From Mycobacterium shinjukuense (GTDB lineage Bacteria; Actinomycetota; Actinomycetes; Mycobacteriales; Mycobacteriaceae), in contig NZ_AP022575.1 in NCBI RefSeq assembly GCF_010730055.1, positions 682,001-746,000 on the forward strand: DNA of 64,000 nucleotides, read 5' to 3'. Shown here piece by piece: positions 33,053 to 40,650 of the stretch; within the stretch, counting starts at the first letter, position 1; every line of letters begins with the position of its first letter. Below the pieces are notes generated by a model. It was given only the letters and a program-made list of their open reading frames with translations, ran no database searches and was not told the DNA's origin. The position numbers and the translations under genes were made by a program.

Positions 33053-33849
33053 GGCCGCACCGCGATCGCGATCAGGTCGAGGCTGTCATCGATGTCCCGG
33101 CTGCCGCGCCCGACCATGTCGAAGTCGGCGGTGGTGACCGCCGCGACGTCGGCGGCCAGCTCGGGCGGCCACGGCGCGTCGGCCACGGCGAGCGCGATCT
33201 GCGCGTCGATGATCGAGCCGCCGTGGCGGGCATCCATCTCCCGCAGCCGTGGCCCGTGAAACAGGCCACTCATCGATACGTCGGCAAAGCCCGCGTCAAC
33301 CAGCAACTCGGTGAGCTCGTCGGCGTTGAGCTCGCGGGTGTGGAACGGGTTGATCGGGGTGTCGCGGCCCGGAGAGAAGGTGATCCGGTTCGGGGTGGAC
33401 ACCATCACCAGCCCCGAGGGCCGCAGCACCCGGGCGCACTCGCGGAGGAATCGACCCTGGTCCCACAGATGCTCGATGACCTGGAAGGTGACCACCACGT
33501 CCACCGACGCCTCGGGCAGCGGCAGCTCGGCCAGGTTTGCCCGCAGCACCTGCACCCGGGGATAGCGGCGGCGGACGTGGGCCACCGCGGCCTGGTCGTA
33601 GTCCACCGCGATCACCCGGCGCGCGACGCCGGCGATCAGGTCGGCGCCGTAGCCCTCGCCGCAGCCGGCTTCGAGCGCGTCGCGGCCCGCGCAGCGGGGC
33701 GCCAGCCGCTCATACACCACTTGGTGGCGGCGAAACCAGTAGTTTTCGACGTCCAGGTCGGGGATGGTGCGTTCACCGGTCAGCGGCAACACCGGATCGA
33801 CCGCTGCCGGGCGGTCGGCGGGGCGAACATCGGGGACGAAAGCGCTCAT
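33049..33849 (-). CDS. SAM-dependent methyltransferase of the MGLP cluster (Rv3030-like)
   Basis: This class I methyltransferase (266 residues) has SAM motif I ALEAGCGEGYGADL near residue 60, the acidic loop AVDYDQAAV, motif FQVIEHLWDQ near 122 and motif III LRPSGLVMVSTPN. The conserved LTGERTIPDLDVENYWFRRH near the N-terminus is family specific. It is thought to methylate glucose units in methylglucose lipopolysaccharide, based on the M. tuberculosis cluster. A TAGCCT hexamer lies 9 nt before the ATG. It is the first gene of the minus-strand run and is divergent from fixA. Confidence 0.86.
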   Translation of the reverse strand: MSAFVPDVRPADRPAAVDPVLPLTGERTIPDLDVENYWFRRHQVVYERLAPRCAGRDALEAGCGEGYGADLIAGVARRVIAVDYDQAAVAHVRRRYPRVQVLRANLAELPLPEASVDVVVTFQVIEHLWDQGRFLRECARVLRPSGLVMVSTPNRITFSPGRDTPINPFHTRELNADELTELLVDAGFADVSMSGLFHGPRLREMDARHGGSIIDAQIALAVADAPWPPELAADVAAVTTADFDMVGRGSRDIDDSLDLIAIAVRP

Positions 33850-34079
33850 TGCTAAGGCAGGCTAACCCGTAGCGCTGGATCCGCGAATCGGGCACCGGGG
33901 GTAGCGCCCGCTTGCGGGGGAGGCACAGCCAGGCAATCGGGCCAGCCTGACCCGCTATGGTGTGAGGGCAGACCGCAAGAACTTACCGGCTAGTAACGTG
34001 CCGGTGGGTCGCGAAACGCGTGACCGAAGTCTCGCAGTCGATCGCTGCGGGGCGCCGTTGAGGAGGACGAGCCACACCC

Positions 34080-34880
34080 ATGACGAACATTGTGGTCCTG
34101 ATCAAGCAGGTCCCAGACACCTGGTCGGAGCGCAAACTGACCGACGGAGATTTCACGTTGGACCGCGAGGCCGCCGACGCGGTGCTCGACGAGATCAACG
34201 AGCGCGCCGTGGAAGAAGCCCTGCAGATCCGCGAGCGGGAGGCCGCCGCCGGCATCGAGGGATCGGTGACCGTGCTGACCGCCGGCCCGGAGCGCGCCAC
34301 CGAGGCGATCCGCAAAGCCCTGTCGATGGGCGCCGACAAGGCCGTCCACCTCAAGGACGACGGCATGCACGGCTCGGACGTCATCCAGACCGGCTGGGCG
34401 TTGGCTCGCGCGCTGGGCACCATCGAGGGCACCGAGCTGGTGATCGCCGGCAATGAATCCACCGACGGTGTGGGCGGCGCGGTGCCGGCCATCATCGCCG
34501 AATACCTGGGCCTGCCGCAGCTCACCCACCTGCGCAAGGTGTCGGTCGAGGGGGGCAGGATCACCGGCGAACGCGAGACCGACGAGGGCGTATTCACCCT
34601 GGAGGCCAATCTGCCCGCGGTGGTCAGCGTCAACGAGAAGATCAACGAGCCGCGGTTCCCGTCGTTCAAGGGCATCATGGCCGCCAAGAAGAAGGAAGTC
34701 ACCGTGCTGACCCTGGCCGAGATCGGTGTCGAGGCCGACGAGGTCGGGCTGGCCAACGCCGGGTCCACCGTGCTGGCGTCGACGCCGAAGCCGCCCAAGA
34801 CCGCCGGCGAGAAGGTCATCGACGAGGGCGAAGGCGGCAACCAGATCGCCCAGTACCTGGTCGCCCAGAAGATCATCTAG
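34080..34880 (+). CDS. fixA: Electron transfer flavoprotein beta subunit FixA (EtfB)
   Basis: EtfB (266 residues) forms the heterodimeric electron transfer flavoprotein with FixB; it binds AMP and collects electrons from acyl-CoA dehydrogenases such as FadE proteins. It starts MTNIVVLIKQVPDT, the family signature, has an adenosine-binding STDGVGGAVPAIIAEYLGLP segment, and ends with the recognition/C-terminal arm. It matches Rv3029c in length. A GAGGAGGACG run lies upstream of the ATG. fixB follows after a 75-bp A/C-rich gap on the same strand. The ETF dehydrogenase partner is not in the window. Confidence 0.95.
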   Translation: MTNIVVLIKQVPDTWSERKLTDGDFTLDREAADAVLDEINERAVEEALQIREREAAAGIEGSVTVLTAGPERATEAIRKALSMGADKAVHLKDDGMHGSDVIQTGWALARALGTIEGTELVIAGNESTDGVGGAVPAIIAEYLGLPQLTHLRKVSVEGGRITGERETDEGVFTLEANLPAVVSVNEKINEPRFPSFKGIMAAKKKEVTVLTLAEIGVEADEVGLANAGSTVLASTPKPPKTAGEKVIDEGEGGNQIAQYLVAQKII

Positions 34881-34889
34881 CCGAGCGCA

Positions 34890-34922
34890 ACCCCAAGAAC
34901 ACAGACAGACCCCAAGAACACA
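34890..34922 (+). repeat. Repeated ACCCCAAGAACACA in the fixA-fixB gap
   Basis: The 14-mer occurs at 34890-34903 and 34909-34922, 19 bp apart. The surrounding gap is rich in A and C and nearly free of T, unusual for this genome, and should be unstructured in RNA. Confidence 0.7.
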
Positions 34923-34955
34923 CCCAGACACAGACACGAGAAGAGCGATATACCC

Positions 34956-35912
34956 ATGGCCGAAGTATTGGTGCTCGTGGAGCACAGCGAAGGCGCACTG
35001 AAGAAGGTCACCGCCGAATTGATCACCGCCGCCCGCGCGCTGGGCGAGCCGGCAGCCGTCGTGGTCGGCGCGCCGGGGACGGCCGCGCCGCTGGTAGACG
35101 GGCTGAAGGCGGCGGGTGCCGGCAAGATCTACGTCGCCGAGTCCGACGTCGTCGACCAGTACCTGGTCACCCCGTACGTCGATGTGCTGGCCGGGCTGGC
35201 CGAATCGTCGGCCCCGGCCGGCGTGTTGATCGCCGCCACCGCCGACGGCAAGGAGATCGCCGGCCGGCTCGCGGCCCGGATCGGCTCCGGTCTGCTGGTC
35301 GATGTGGTCGAGGTCAAGGCGGGCGGAAAGGGCGTGCACTCCATCTTCGGCGGTGCGTTCACCGTCGAGTCGCAGGTCAACGGCGACACACCGGTGATCA
35401 CGGTGCGTGCCGGGGCAGTGGAGGCGCAGCCGGCCGAGGGCGCCGGTGAGCAGGTCAGCGTGCAGGTTCCGGCGCCCGCCGAGAACGCCACCAGGATCAC
35501 CGCCCGCCAGCCGGCGGTCGCCGGGGACCGACCGGAGCTCACCGAAGCCAGCGTCGTGGTGGCCGGTGGCCGTGGCGTCGGCAGCGCGGAGAATTTCAGC
35601 GTGGTCGAGGCGTTGGCCGACTCGCTGGGTGCGGCGGTCGGTGCGTCGCGGGCCGCGGTCGACTCCGGCTACTACCCGGGCCAATTCCAGGTCGGCCAGA
35701 CCGGCAAGACGGTGTCGCCCCAGCTCTACATCGCGCTGGGCATCTCCGGGGCGATCCAGCACCGCGCGGGCATGCAGACCTCGAAGACCATCGTCGCGGT
35801 CAACAAGGACGAAGAGGCACCCATCTTCGAGATCGCCGACTACGGCGTGGTCGGCGACCTGTTCAAGGTTGCCCCGCAGCTGACCGAGGCGATCAAGGCC
35901 CGCAAGGGCTGA
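34956..35912 (+). CDS. fixB: Electron transfer flavoprotein alpha subunit FixB (EtfA)
   Basis: EtfA (318 residues) binds FAD in its C-terminal domain. It has an N-terminal AMP-type fold, then GGRGVGSAENF near residue 207 and the FAD signature segment YYPGQFQVGQTGKTVSPQLY with the following GISGAIQH near 265, in which the Arg/His residues contact the flavin. With FixA it carries electrons from acyl-CoA dehydrogenases to the membrane quinone pool. AGAAGAGCG lies upstream of the ATG. It is the last gene of the pair, and a hairpin follows the stop. It matches Rv3028c. Confidence 0.95.
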   Translation: MAEVLVLVEHSEGALKKVTAELITAARALGEPAAVVVGAPGTAAPLVDGLKAAGAGKIYVAESDVVDQYLVTPYVDVLAGLAESSAPAGVLIAATADGKEIAGRLAARIGSGLLVDVVEVKAGGKGVHSIFGGAFTVESQVNGDTPVITVRAGAVEAQPAEGAGEQVSVQVPAPAENATRITARQPAVAGDRPELTEASVVVAGGRGVGSAENFSVVEALADSLGAAVGASRAAVDSGYYPGQFQVGQTGKTVSPQLYIALGISGAIQHRAGMQTSKTIVAVNKDEEAPIFEIADYGVVGDLFKVAPQLTEAIKARKG

Positions 35913-35947
35913 GTTTGCTTTTGCGTCTGCTCGCCCAACTCGTCATC

Positions 35948-35967
35948 TGACGTGCACCGACACGTCA
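35948..35967 (+). terminator. Hairpin downstream of fixB
   Basis: TGACGTG and CACGTCA form a 7-bp stem with a 6-nt loop. Just upstream, 35918-35932 (CTTTTGCGTCTGCTC) repeats a 15-nt arm segment of the palindrome at 21679-21740. It could also act as an operator for the acyltransferase gene at 36013. Confidence 0.4.
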
Positions 35968-36012
35968 CAGCGCCGACGCCGATTAGCTGATCGGCTGCGC
36001 CACGTTGGTGCC

Positions 36013-36876
36013 ATGAGCATCGCTTCTGTGCTGATACCCAGCGACAAACCCCGGGGCGCGGCGACAAGGTCGTCGTCGGGGCCGCGCTATTCGCTGTTGC
36101 TGTCCACCGACCCTCGCCTGATCGAGGCCGCGCAGCGGCTGCGGTACGACGTGTTCAGCAGCACACCCGGGTTCGTGCTACCCGCATCGGGCGCGGGGTT
36201 GCCGGACGGTCTTGATCGGGACCGGTTCGACGAGTACTGCGACCACCTGCTGGTCCGCGACGACGACACCGGTGAACTGGTGGGCTGCTATCGAATGCTG
36301 GCGCCGGCGGGTGCCATAGCCGCCGGAGGGCTTTATACCGCAACGGAATTCGACGTGAGCGCGTTCGACCCGCTGCGGCCGTCGTTGGTGGAGATGGGCC
36401 GCGCCGTGGTGCGTGAAGGTCACCGCAACGGTGCCGTGGTGCTGCTGATGTGGGCGGGCATCCTGGCGTATCTGGACCGCTGCGGCTACGAGTATGTGAC
36501 CGGCTGCGTGTCGGTGCCGATCGACGGCTCGCCAAGCCCGCGGGTCGCAGTGCCGGGCAGCCAGATCCGCGGCGTGCGCGACTTCCTGCTCAACCGGCAC
36601 GCCTCGCGCTATCGGGTGCGTCCCTACCGGCCGGTGCGGGTGGACGGCCGGGGCCTAGACGACATTGCCCCACCGCGACGGCCGGCGGTGCCGCCGCTGA
36701 TGCGCGGCTATCTGCGGCTGGGGGCACGGGCGTGCGGGGAACCGGCGCATGACCCGGCATTCGGTGTGGGTGACTTCTGCATGCTGTTGGACAAGCAGCA
36801 CGCCGATGCCCGCTATGTGCGGCGACTGCGGTCGGTGTCGGCGGCGGCCAGAATGGCGGGCGGGCCGGCTCGATGA
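36013..36876 (+). CDS. OlsB-like N-acyltransferase (GNAT fold; Rv3027c-like)
   Basis: This 287-residue protein has the pattern of OlsB/hemolysin-like acyltransferases: AAQRLRYDVFSSTPGF near residue 37, the FDEYCDHLLVRD motif, VGCYRMLAP, and VEMGRAVVREGHRNGAVVLLMW near 118. OlsB links a 3-hydroxyacyl group from acyl carrier protein to ornithine or a related amine. The next gene encodes an OlsA-like O-acyltransferase, the second step of ornithine-lipid synthesis, and overlaps by 4 bp. The product in mycobacteria is not established. A CACGTT hexamer 6 nt before the ATG may make it leaderless. Confidence 0.78.
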   Translation: MSIASVLIPSDKPRGAATRSSSGPRYSLLLSTDPRLIEAAQRLRYDVFSSTPGFVLPASGAGLPDGLDRDRFDEYCDHLLVRDDDTGELVGCYRMLAPAGAIAAGGLYTATEFDVSAFDPLRPSLVEMGRAVVREGHRNGAVVLLMWAGILAYLDRCGYEYVTGCVSVPIDGSPSPRVAVPGSQIRGVRDFLLNRHASRYRVRPYRPVRVDGRGLDDIAPPRRPAVPPLMRGYLRLGARACGEPAHDPAFGVGDFCMLLDKQHADARYVRRLRSVSAAARMAGGPAR

Positions 36877-37718
36877 CCACTGCGGCCGCCGGGCACGCAT
36901 GGCTGCCCCGGGCATCGTGCGACGCCGGTTGTGTCAGCGCGGGGGATCCGGTGACCTCGCCGTGGCTGGTGGTGGCGCTGCGGGTGGCGGTTCGCGTCGC
37001 CGCGGCGCTGCTGCTGGCCCCGGGAGTGCCGCTGCTCGGGGTGCCGCTGCCCGGCCGCACGCACCTGCAACGTGCCTACTGCCGGCTGGTGCTGCGCTGC
37101 TTCGGTGTCCGGATTATGGTGTCGGGCAATCCGATTCGCAACCTGCGCGGCGTGCTGGTGGTGAGCAGCCACATATCCTGGCTGGACGTCTTCGCCATCG
37201 GCGCGGTGTTGCCGGGATCGTTCGTCGCCCGCGCCGATATGTTCACCGGGCCCGCGTCCGGGTTCGTGGCTCGCGTCCTGAAGGTCATCCCGATCGAGCG
37301 GGCCAGCCTTCGTCGGCTGCCGGAGGTGGTGGCCGCCGTCGCCCGTCGGCTGCGCGCCGGCCAGACGGTGGTGGCGTTCCCGGAGGGCACCACCTGGTGT
37401 GGCCGAGCGTTCGGTCCGTTCTATCCGGCCATGTTCCAGGCCGCGATCGATGCTCGCCGCCCGGTGCAGCCGCTGCGGCTGACTTATCACCACGCCGACG
37501 GCAGCGTGTCAACCGCTCCGGCCTACGTCGGTGAGGACACGCTGGTGCGGTCGGTGGGCCGGATGCTTCGCGTGCGCCGCACGGTGGCGTGGGTGCGTGT
37601 CGAATCCCTGCAATTGCCGGGCACCGATCGGCGAGCCCTGGCCAGCCGGTGCCAGTCGGCGGTGCGGGTGTCCGAGCCGCCGCGGCAGCAGGGTCACCGG
37701 CACGAGCTGGTTTCCTAA
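36873..37718 (+). CDS. PlsC/OlsA-like 1-acyl-sn-glycerol-3-phosphate acyltransferase (Rv3026c-like)
   Basis: This 281-residue membrane-associated enzyme has an N-terminal hydrophobic anchor (LVVALRVAVRVAAALLLAPG), the catalytic HX4D motif in SSHISWLDVFAIG near residue 95, the substrate motif FPEGTTWCGRAFGPF near 168 and the later motif VQPLRLTY. It would acylate a hydroxyl of a lipid acceptor. Two roles are possible: the second step of an ornithine-type lipid pathway, given the OlsB-like partner, or acylation of MGLP as proposed for Rv3026c. The ATG overlaps the partner stop (ATGA), so the two are coupled. Confidence 0.82.
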   Translation: MTTAAAGHAWLPRASCDAGCVSAGDPVTSPWLVVALRVAVRVAAALLLAPGVPLLGVPLPGRTHLQRAYCRLVLRCFGVRIMVSGNPIRNLRGVLVVSSHISWLDVFAIGAVLPGSFVARADMFTGPASGFVARVLKVIPIERASLRRLPEVVAAVARRLRAGQTVVAFPEGTTWCGRAFGPFYPAMFQAAIDARRPVQPLRLTYHHADGSVSTAPAYVGEDTLVRSVGRMLRVRRTVAWVRVESLQLPGTDRRALASRCQSAVRVSEPPRQQGHRHELVS

Positions 37719-37794
37719 AGGTGGTCACGGCGCGCTGGTCGCCGCCGTGCTGAATTGCCCAGCTCGCCGGCTCGACCAGTATCCTGGGCGAGTC

Positions 37795-38973
37795 ATGGTC
37801 TACCTGGATCACGCCGCGACGACCCCGATGCACCCCGCCGCCATCGAGGCGATGACGGCCGTGCTCGGCACCGTCGGCAACGCCTCGTCGCTGCACACCG
37901 CCGGCCGTGCGGCGCGCCGGCGGATCGAGGAATCCCGCGAGCTGATCGCCGACAAGCTGGGCGCGCGCCCGTCGGAGGTGATCTTCACCGCGGGCGGCAC
38001 CGAGAGCGACAACCTGGCCGTCAAGGGGATCTATTGGGCGCGCCGTGACGCGCAGCCGAGCCGCCGGCGCATCGTCACATCCCAGGTGGAGCACCACGCG
38101 GTACTGGACGCGGTGAACTGGCTCGTCGAGCACGAGGGCGCCGAGGTCACCTGGCTGCCCACCGCCGCGGACGGCTCGGTGTCGGTGACCGCGTTGCGTG
38201 CGGCGCTACGAACCCATGACGACGTCGCGCTGGTGTCGGTGATGTGGGCCAACAACGAGGTGGGCACGATCATGCCGGCCGCCGAACTGGCCGCCGTGGC
38301 CGCCGAGTTCGGCGTTCCCATGCACAGCGACGCCGTTCAGGCGGTGGGCCAGCTGCCGGTCGACTTCGGCGCCAGTGGGCTGTCGGCGATGAGCGTGGCC
38401 GCGCACAAGTTCGGCGGTCCACCGGGTGTGGGGGCGTTGCTATTGCGCCGTGACGTCGGCTGTGTGCCACTGCTGCACGGCGGCGGGCAGGAACGCGATA
38501 TTCGTTCCGGCACATCCGATGTCGCCAGCACCGTAGGAATGGCCGTGGCGGCACGGATCGCGGTGGACGGACTGCAGGCAACTAGCGCTCGGCTAAAGGC
38601 ATTGCGGGACCGTCTGGTTGGTGGGGTGCTGGCGGAGATCGACGACGTCCGGCTCAATGGCGCCCGCGACCCGCTTCGCCTTCCGGGCAACGCGCACTTC
38701 ACTTTCGGCGGCTGTGAAGGTGATGCGCTGTTGATGCTGTTGGATGCCAACGGAATTGAGTGCTCAACCGGATCGGCCTGTACCGCAGGTGTCGCACAGC
38801 CGTCACACGTGCTGATGGCGATGGGTGCGGACGCCGCCAGCGCACGCGGGTCGCTGCGACTTTCGTTGGGACACAACAGTGTCGATGCTGATGTCGATGC
38901 GGTGTTGCAGGTGCTGCCCGGGGCAGTGGCGCGCGCGCGGGGGGCCGCCCTGGCCGCCGCGGGGGCTTCCTAA
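37795..38973 (+). CDS. iscS: Cysteine desulfurase IscS
   Basis: IscS (392 residues) uses PLP to remove sulfur from cysteine for Fe-S cluster assembly and tRNA thiolation. It starts MVYLDHAATTPMHPAA, has the HH pair in SQVEHHAVLD, the PLP lysine in VAAHKFGGPPGVG near residue 205 and the persulfide Cys near 328 in STGSACTAG. A TATCCT hexamer lies 9 nt before the ATG. mnmA begins on the base after the stop, so the enzyme probably supplies sulfur directly to MnmA. It matches Rv3025c. Confidence 0.95.
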   Translation: MVYLDHAATTPMHPAAIEAMTAVLGTVGNASSLHTAGRAARRRIEESRELIADKLGARPSEVIFTAGGTESDNLAVKGIYWARRDAQPSRRRIVTSQVEHHAVLDAVNWLVEHEGAEVTWLPTAADGSVSVTALRAALRTHDDVALVSVMWANNEVGTIMPAAELAAVAAEFGVPMHSDAVQAVGQLPVDFGASGLSAMSVAAHKFGGPPGVGALLLRRDVGCVPLLHGGGQERDIRSGTSDVASTVGMAVAARIAVDGLQATSARLKALRDRLVGGVLAEIDDVRLNGARDPLRLPGNAHFTFGGCEGDALLMLLDANGIECSTGSACTAGVAQPSHVLMAMGADAASARGSLRLSLGHNSVDADVDAVLQVLPGAVARARGAALAAAGAS

Positions 38974-40077
38974 GTGAAGGTTCTCGCCGCGATGAGCGGT
39001 GGTGTCGATTCGTCGGTTGCCGCCGCTCGCATGGTCGATGCCGGGCATGAGGTGGTCGGTGTGCACCTGGCGCTATCGACCGCGCCCGGCACCTTGCGCA
39101 CCGGATCGCGCGGCTGCTGCTCTAAGGAAGACGCCTCGGATGCTCGTCGTGTGGCCGATGTGCTCGGAATCCCGTTCTATGTGTGGGATTTCGCGGAGAA
39201 ATTCCAACACGAGGTGATCGATGATTTCGTGGCGTCCTACGCTCGCGGGGAAACCCCCAACCCCTGCGTGCGGTGCAATCAGGCGATCAAGTTCTCGGCT
39301 CTGGCCACCAGAGCGTTGGCGCTCGGCTTCGACGCGGTCGCTACCGGCCACTATGCCCGGCTGGCAAATGGCCGGCTGCGCCGCGCCGTCGACCGGGACA
39401 AGGACCAGTCCTATGTGCTGGCCGTGCTGACCGCCGAGCAGTTGCGCCACGCCGTGTTCCCCATCGGAGACACCCCCAAACCGCAAATCCGGGCGGAAGC
39501 CGCCCGTCGCGGCCTGGCGGTCGCTGACAAGCCGGACAGTCACGACATCTGCTTTATCCCATCGGGGAACACCCGGGCGTTTCTGGGTGCGCGCATCGGT
39601 GTTCGCCGTGGGACCGTGGTCGGCGCCGACGGCGCGGTGCTGGCGGAACATGATGGGGTGCATGGTTTTACGATTGGCCAGCGCAAGGGGTTGGGCATTG
39701 TCGGGCCGGGCCGGGATGGTCGCCCGCGGTATGTGACGGCGATTGACGCCGAGACCGCGACCGTTCATGTCGGCGACGTGAGTGACCTTGATGTGCATGA
39801 GCTGATTGGGCGGGAGCCCGTCTTCACCGCGGGGGCCGCGCCGTCAGGGCCCATCGAATGTCTGGTTCAGGTGCGTGCACACGGTGAAACCGTAAGTGCA
39901 GTAGCTGAATTGGCTGATGGTGAGCTTTTTGCACGGTTGCGGACCCCGCTGCGTGGGGTGGCGCGTGGTCAGACGCTGGTGCTCTACCGCCCGGATCCTG
40001 ATGGTGATGAGGTGCTGGGCAGTGCCACCATCGCCGGCACGGCGGGGTTGCCGACGCCCCGCCAGCCTGGTGCGTGA
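38974..40077 (+). CDS. mnmA: tRNA-specific 2-thiouridylase MnmA (TrmU)
   Basis: MnmA (367 residues) places the 2-thio group on wobble uridine 34 of tRNAs for Lys, Glu and Gln. It has the PP-loop AAMSGGVDSSVAA near the N-terminus, the catalytic Cys in NPCVRCNQAIKF near residue 100 and the second Cys in SHDICFIPSGN near 190, then a C-terminal beta-barrel domain. The GTG start directly follows the iscS stop with no gap, which suggests coupling. A small hairpin follows. It matches Rv3024c. Confidence 0.95.
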   Translation: MKVLAAMSGGVDSSVAAARMVDAGHEVVGVHLALSTAPGTLRTGSRGCCSKEDASDARRVADVLGIPFYVWDFAEKFQHEVIDDFVASYARGETPNPCVRCNQAIKFSALATRALALGFDAVATGHYARLANGRLRRAVDRDKDQSYVLAVLTAEQLRHAVFPIGDTPKPQIRAEAARRGLAVADKPDSHDICFIPSGNTRAFLGARIGVRRGTVVGADGAVLAEHDGVHGFTIGQRKGLGIVGPGRDGRPRYVTAIDAETATVHVGDVSDLDVHELIGREPVFTAGAAPSGPIECLVQVRAHGETVSAVAELADGELFARLRTPLRGVARGQTLVLYRPDPDGDEVLGSATIAGTAGLPTPRQPGA

Positions 40078-40079
40078 CT

Positions 40080-40094
40080 CGCGACTAGGTCGCG
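40080..40094 (+). terminator. Small hairpin after mnmA
   Basis: CGCGAC-TAG-GTCGCG forms a 6-bp GC-rich stem with a 3-nt loop three bases after the mnmA stop. There is no U-tract. Confidence 0.4.
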
Positions 40095-40171
40095 GTCAAC
40101 AACAGAGCTAGCCAGAAGCTGCTGAATGTAGCTGTGGCTCTGACACATTCAACCTGCGCGCTTGGTCAGCA

Positions 40172-40210
40172 ACCTACGGAACCGTCGCTTTCACCTACGT
40201 AACCGTAGCT
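40172..40210 (+). promoter_or_regulatory. Two operator-like repeats upstream of the PE-PPE-esx cassette
   Basis: ACCTACGGAACCGTCGCT (40172) and ACCTACGTAACCGTAGCT (40193) are direct repeats, 16 of 18 identical, starting 21 bp apart (two helical turns). The second contains the perfect inverted repeat CTACG-taac-CGTAG. They lie about 130 bp before the PE gene, in a region that is AT-richer than its surroundings. The regulator is unknown; neither IdeR nor Zur consensus is seen. Confidence 0.5.
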
Positions 40211-40335
40211 ATATGCAACTATTGCGCAAAGAAATAAACTGCGGTACTCATGGACACATGCGGTTGGTTAACCCATTGGTCGACCTGCGTTTTGGCGGTA
40301 CCGGCCGGCCAGACGCTTTGGAAGGAGCATAGGCA

Positions 40336-40650
40336 GTGATGTTGCGCGTGGTGCCTGCAGGTTTGGCGGCCGCTAGTGCCGCGGTGGAAGCGCTGACCGC
40401 TCAGTTGGCGGCCGCGCATGCTGGTGCGGCGCCGCTAATTAGCGCGGTGGTGCCGCCGGCGGCGGATCCGGTGTCGTTGCAGACCGCGGCTGGGTTTAGC
40501 GCCCAGGGCAGCGAGCACGCCGCGGTGGCCGCTGAAGGTGTTGAAGAGCTTGGCCGTTGCGGGGTCGGTGTCGGTGAGTCCGGTATCAGTTATGCCGTCG
40601 GTGATGCCGTGGCGGCATCGACGTACTTGATCTCGGGTGGCTTGGGATGA
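40336..40650 (+). CDS. PE family protein (PE29-like)
   Basis: This 104-residue protein is a complete short PE domain: it starts MLRVVPAGLAAASAAVEALTAQL and ends with the YxxxD-type segment YAVGDAVAASTY of ESX substrates (general secretion motif). PE proteins pair with the PPE product of the next gene as a helical heterodimer exported by a type VII system, here probably ESX-3 or a relative, judged from the EsxR/S-type partners. The GTG start has GGAAGGAG upstream. Its stop overlaps the PPE start by 4 bp. It corresponds to the PE gene before PPE47/48 in M. tuberculosis. Confidence 0.9.
   Translation: MMLRVVPAGLAAASAAVEALTAQLAAAHAGAAPLISAVVPPAADPVSLQTAAGFSAQGSEHAAVAAEGVEELGRCGVGVGESGISYAVGDAVAASTYLISGGLG

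Noticed and set aside
33851..33868. IdeR-like site in the Rv3030-fixA divergent region
   Set aside because: AGGCTAACC matches half of the IdeR box, but the other half is poor (about 12 of 19 overall). The match is explained by the TAGCCT hexamer on the minus strand.
40078..40335. Insertion sequence remnant between mnmA and the PE gene
   Set aside because: M. tuberculosis has an IS element near this place, but no transposase fragment or terminal inverted repeats are visible here.
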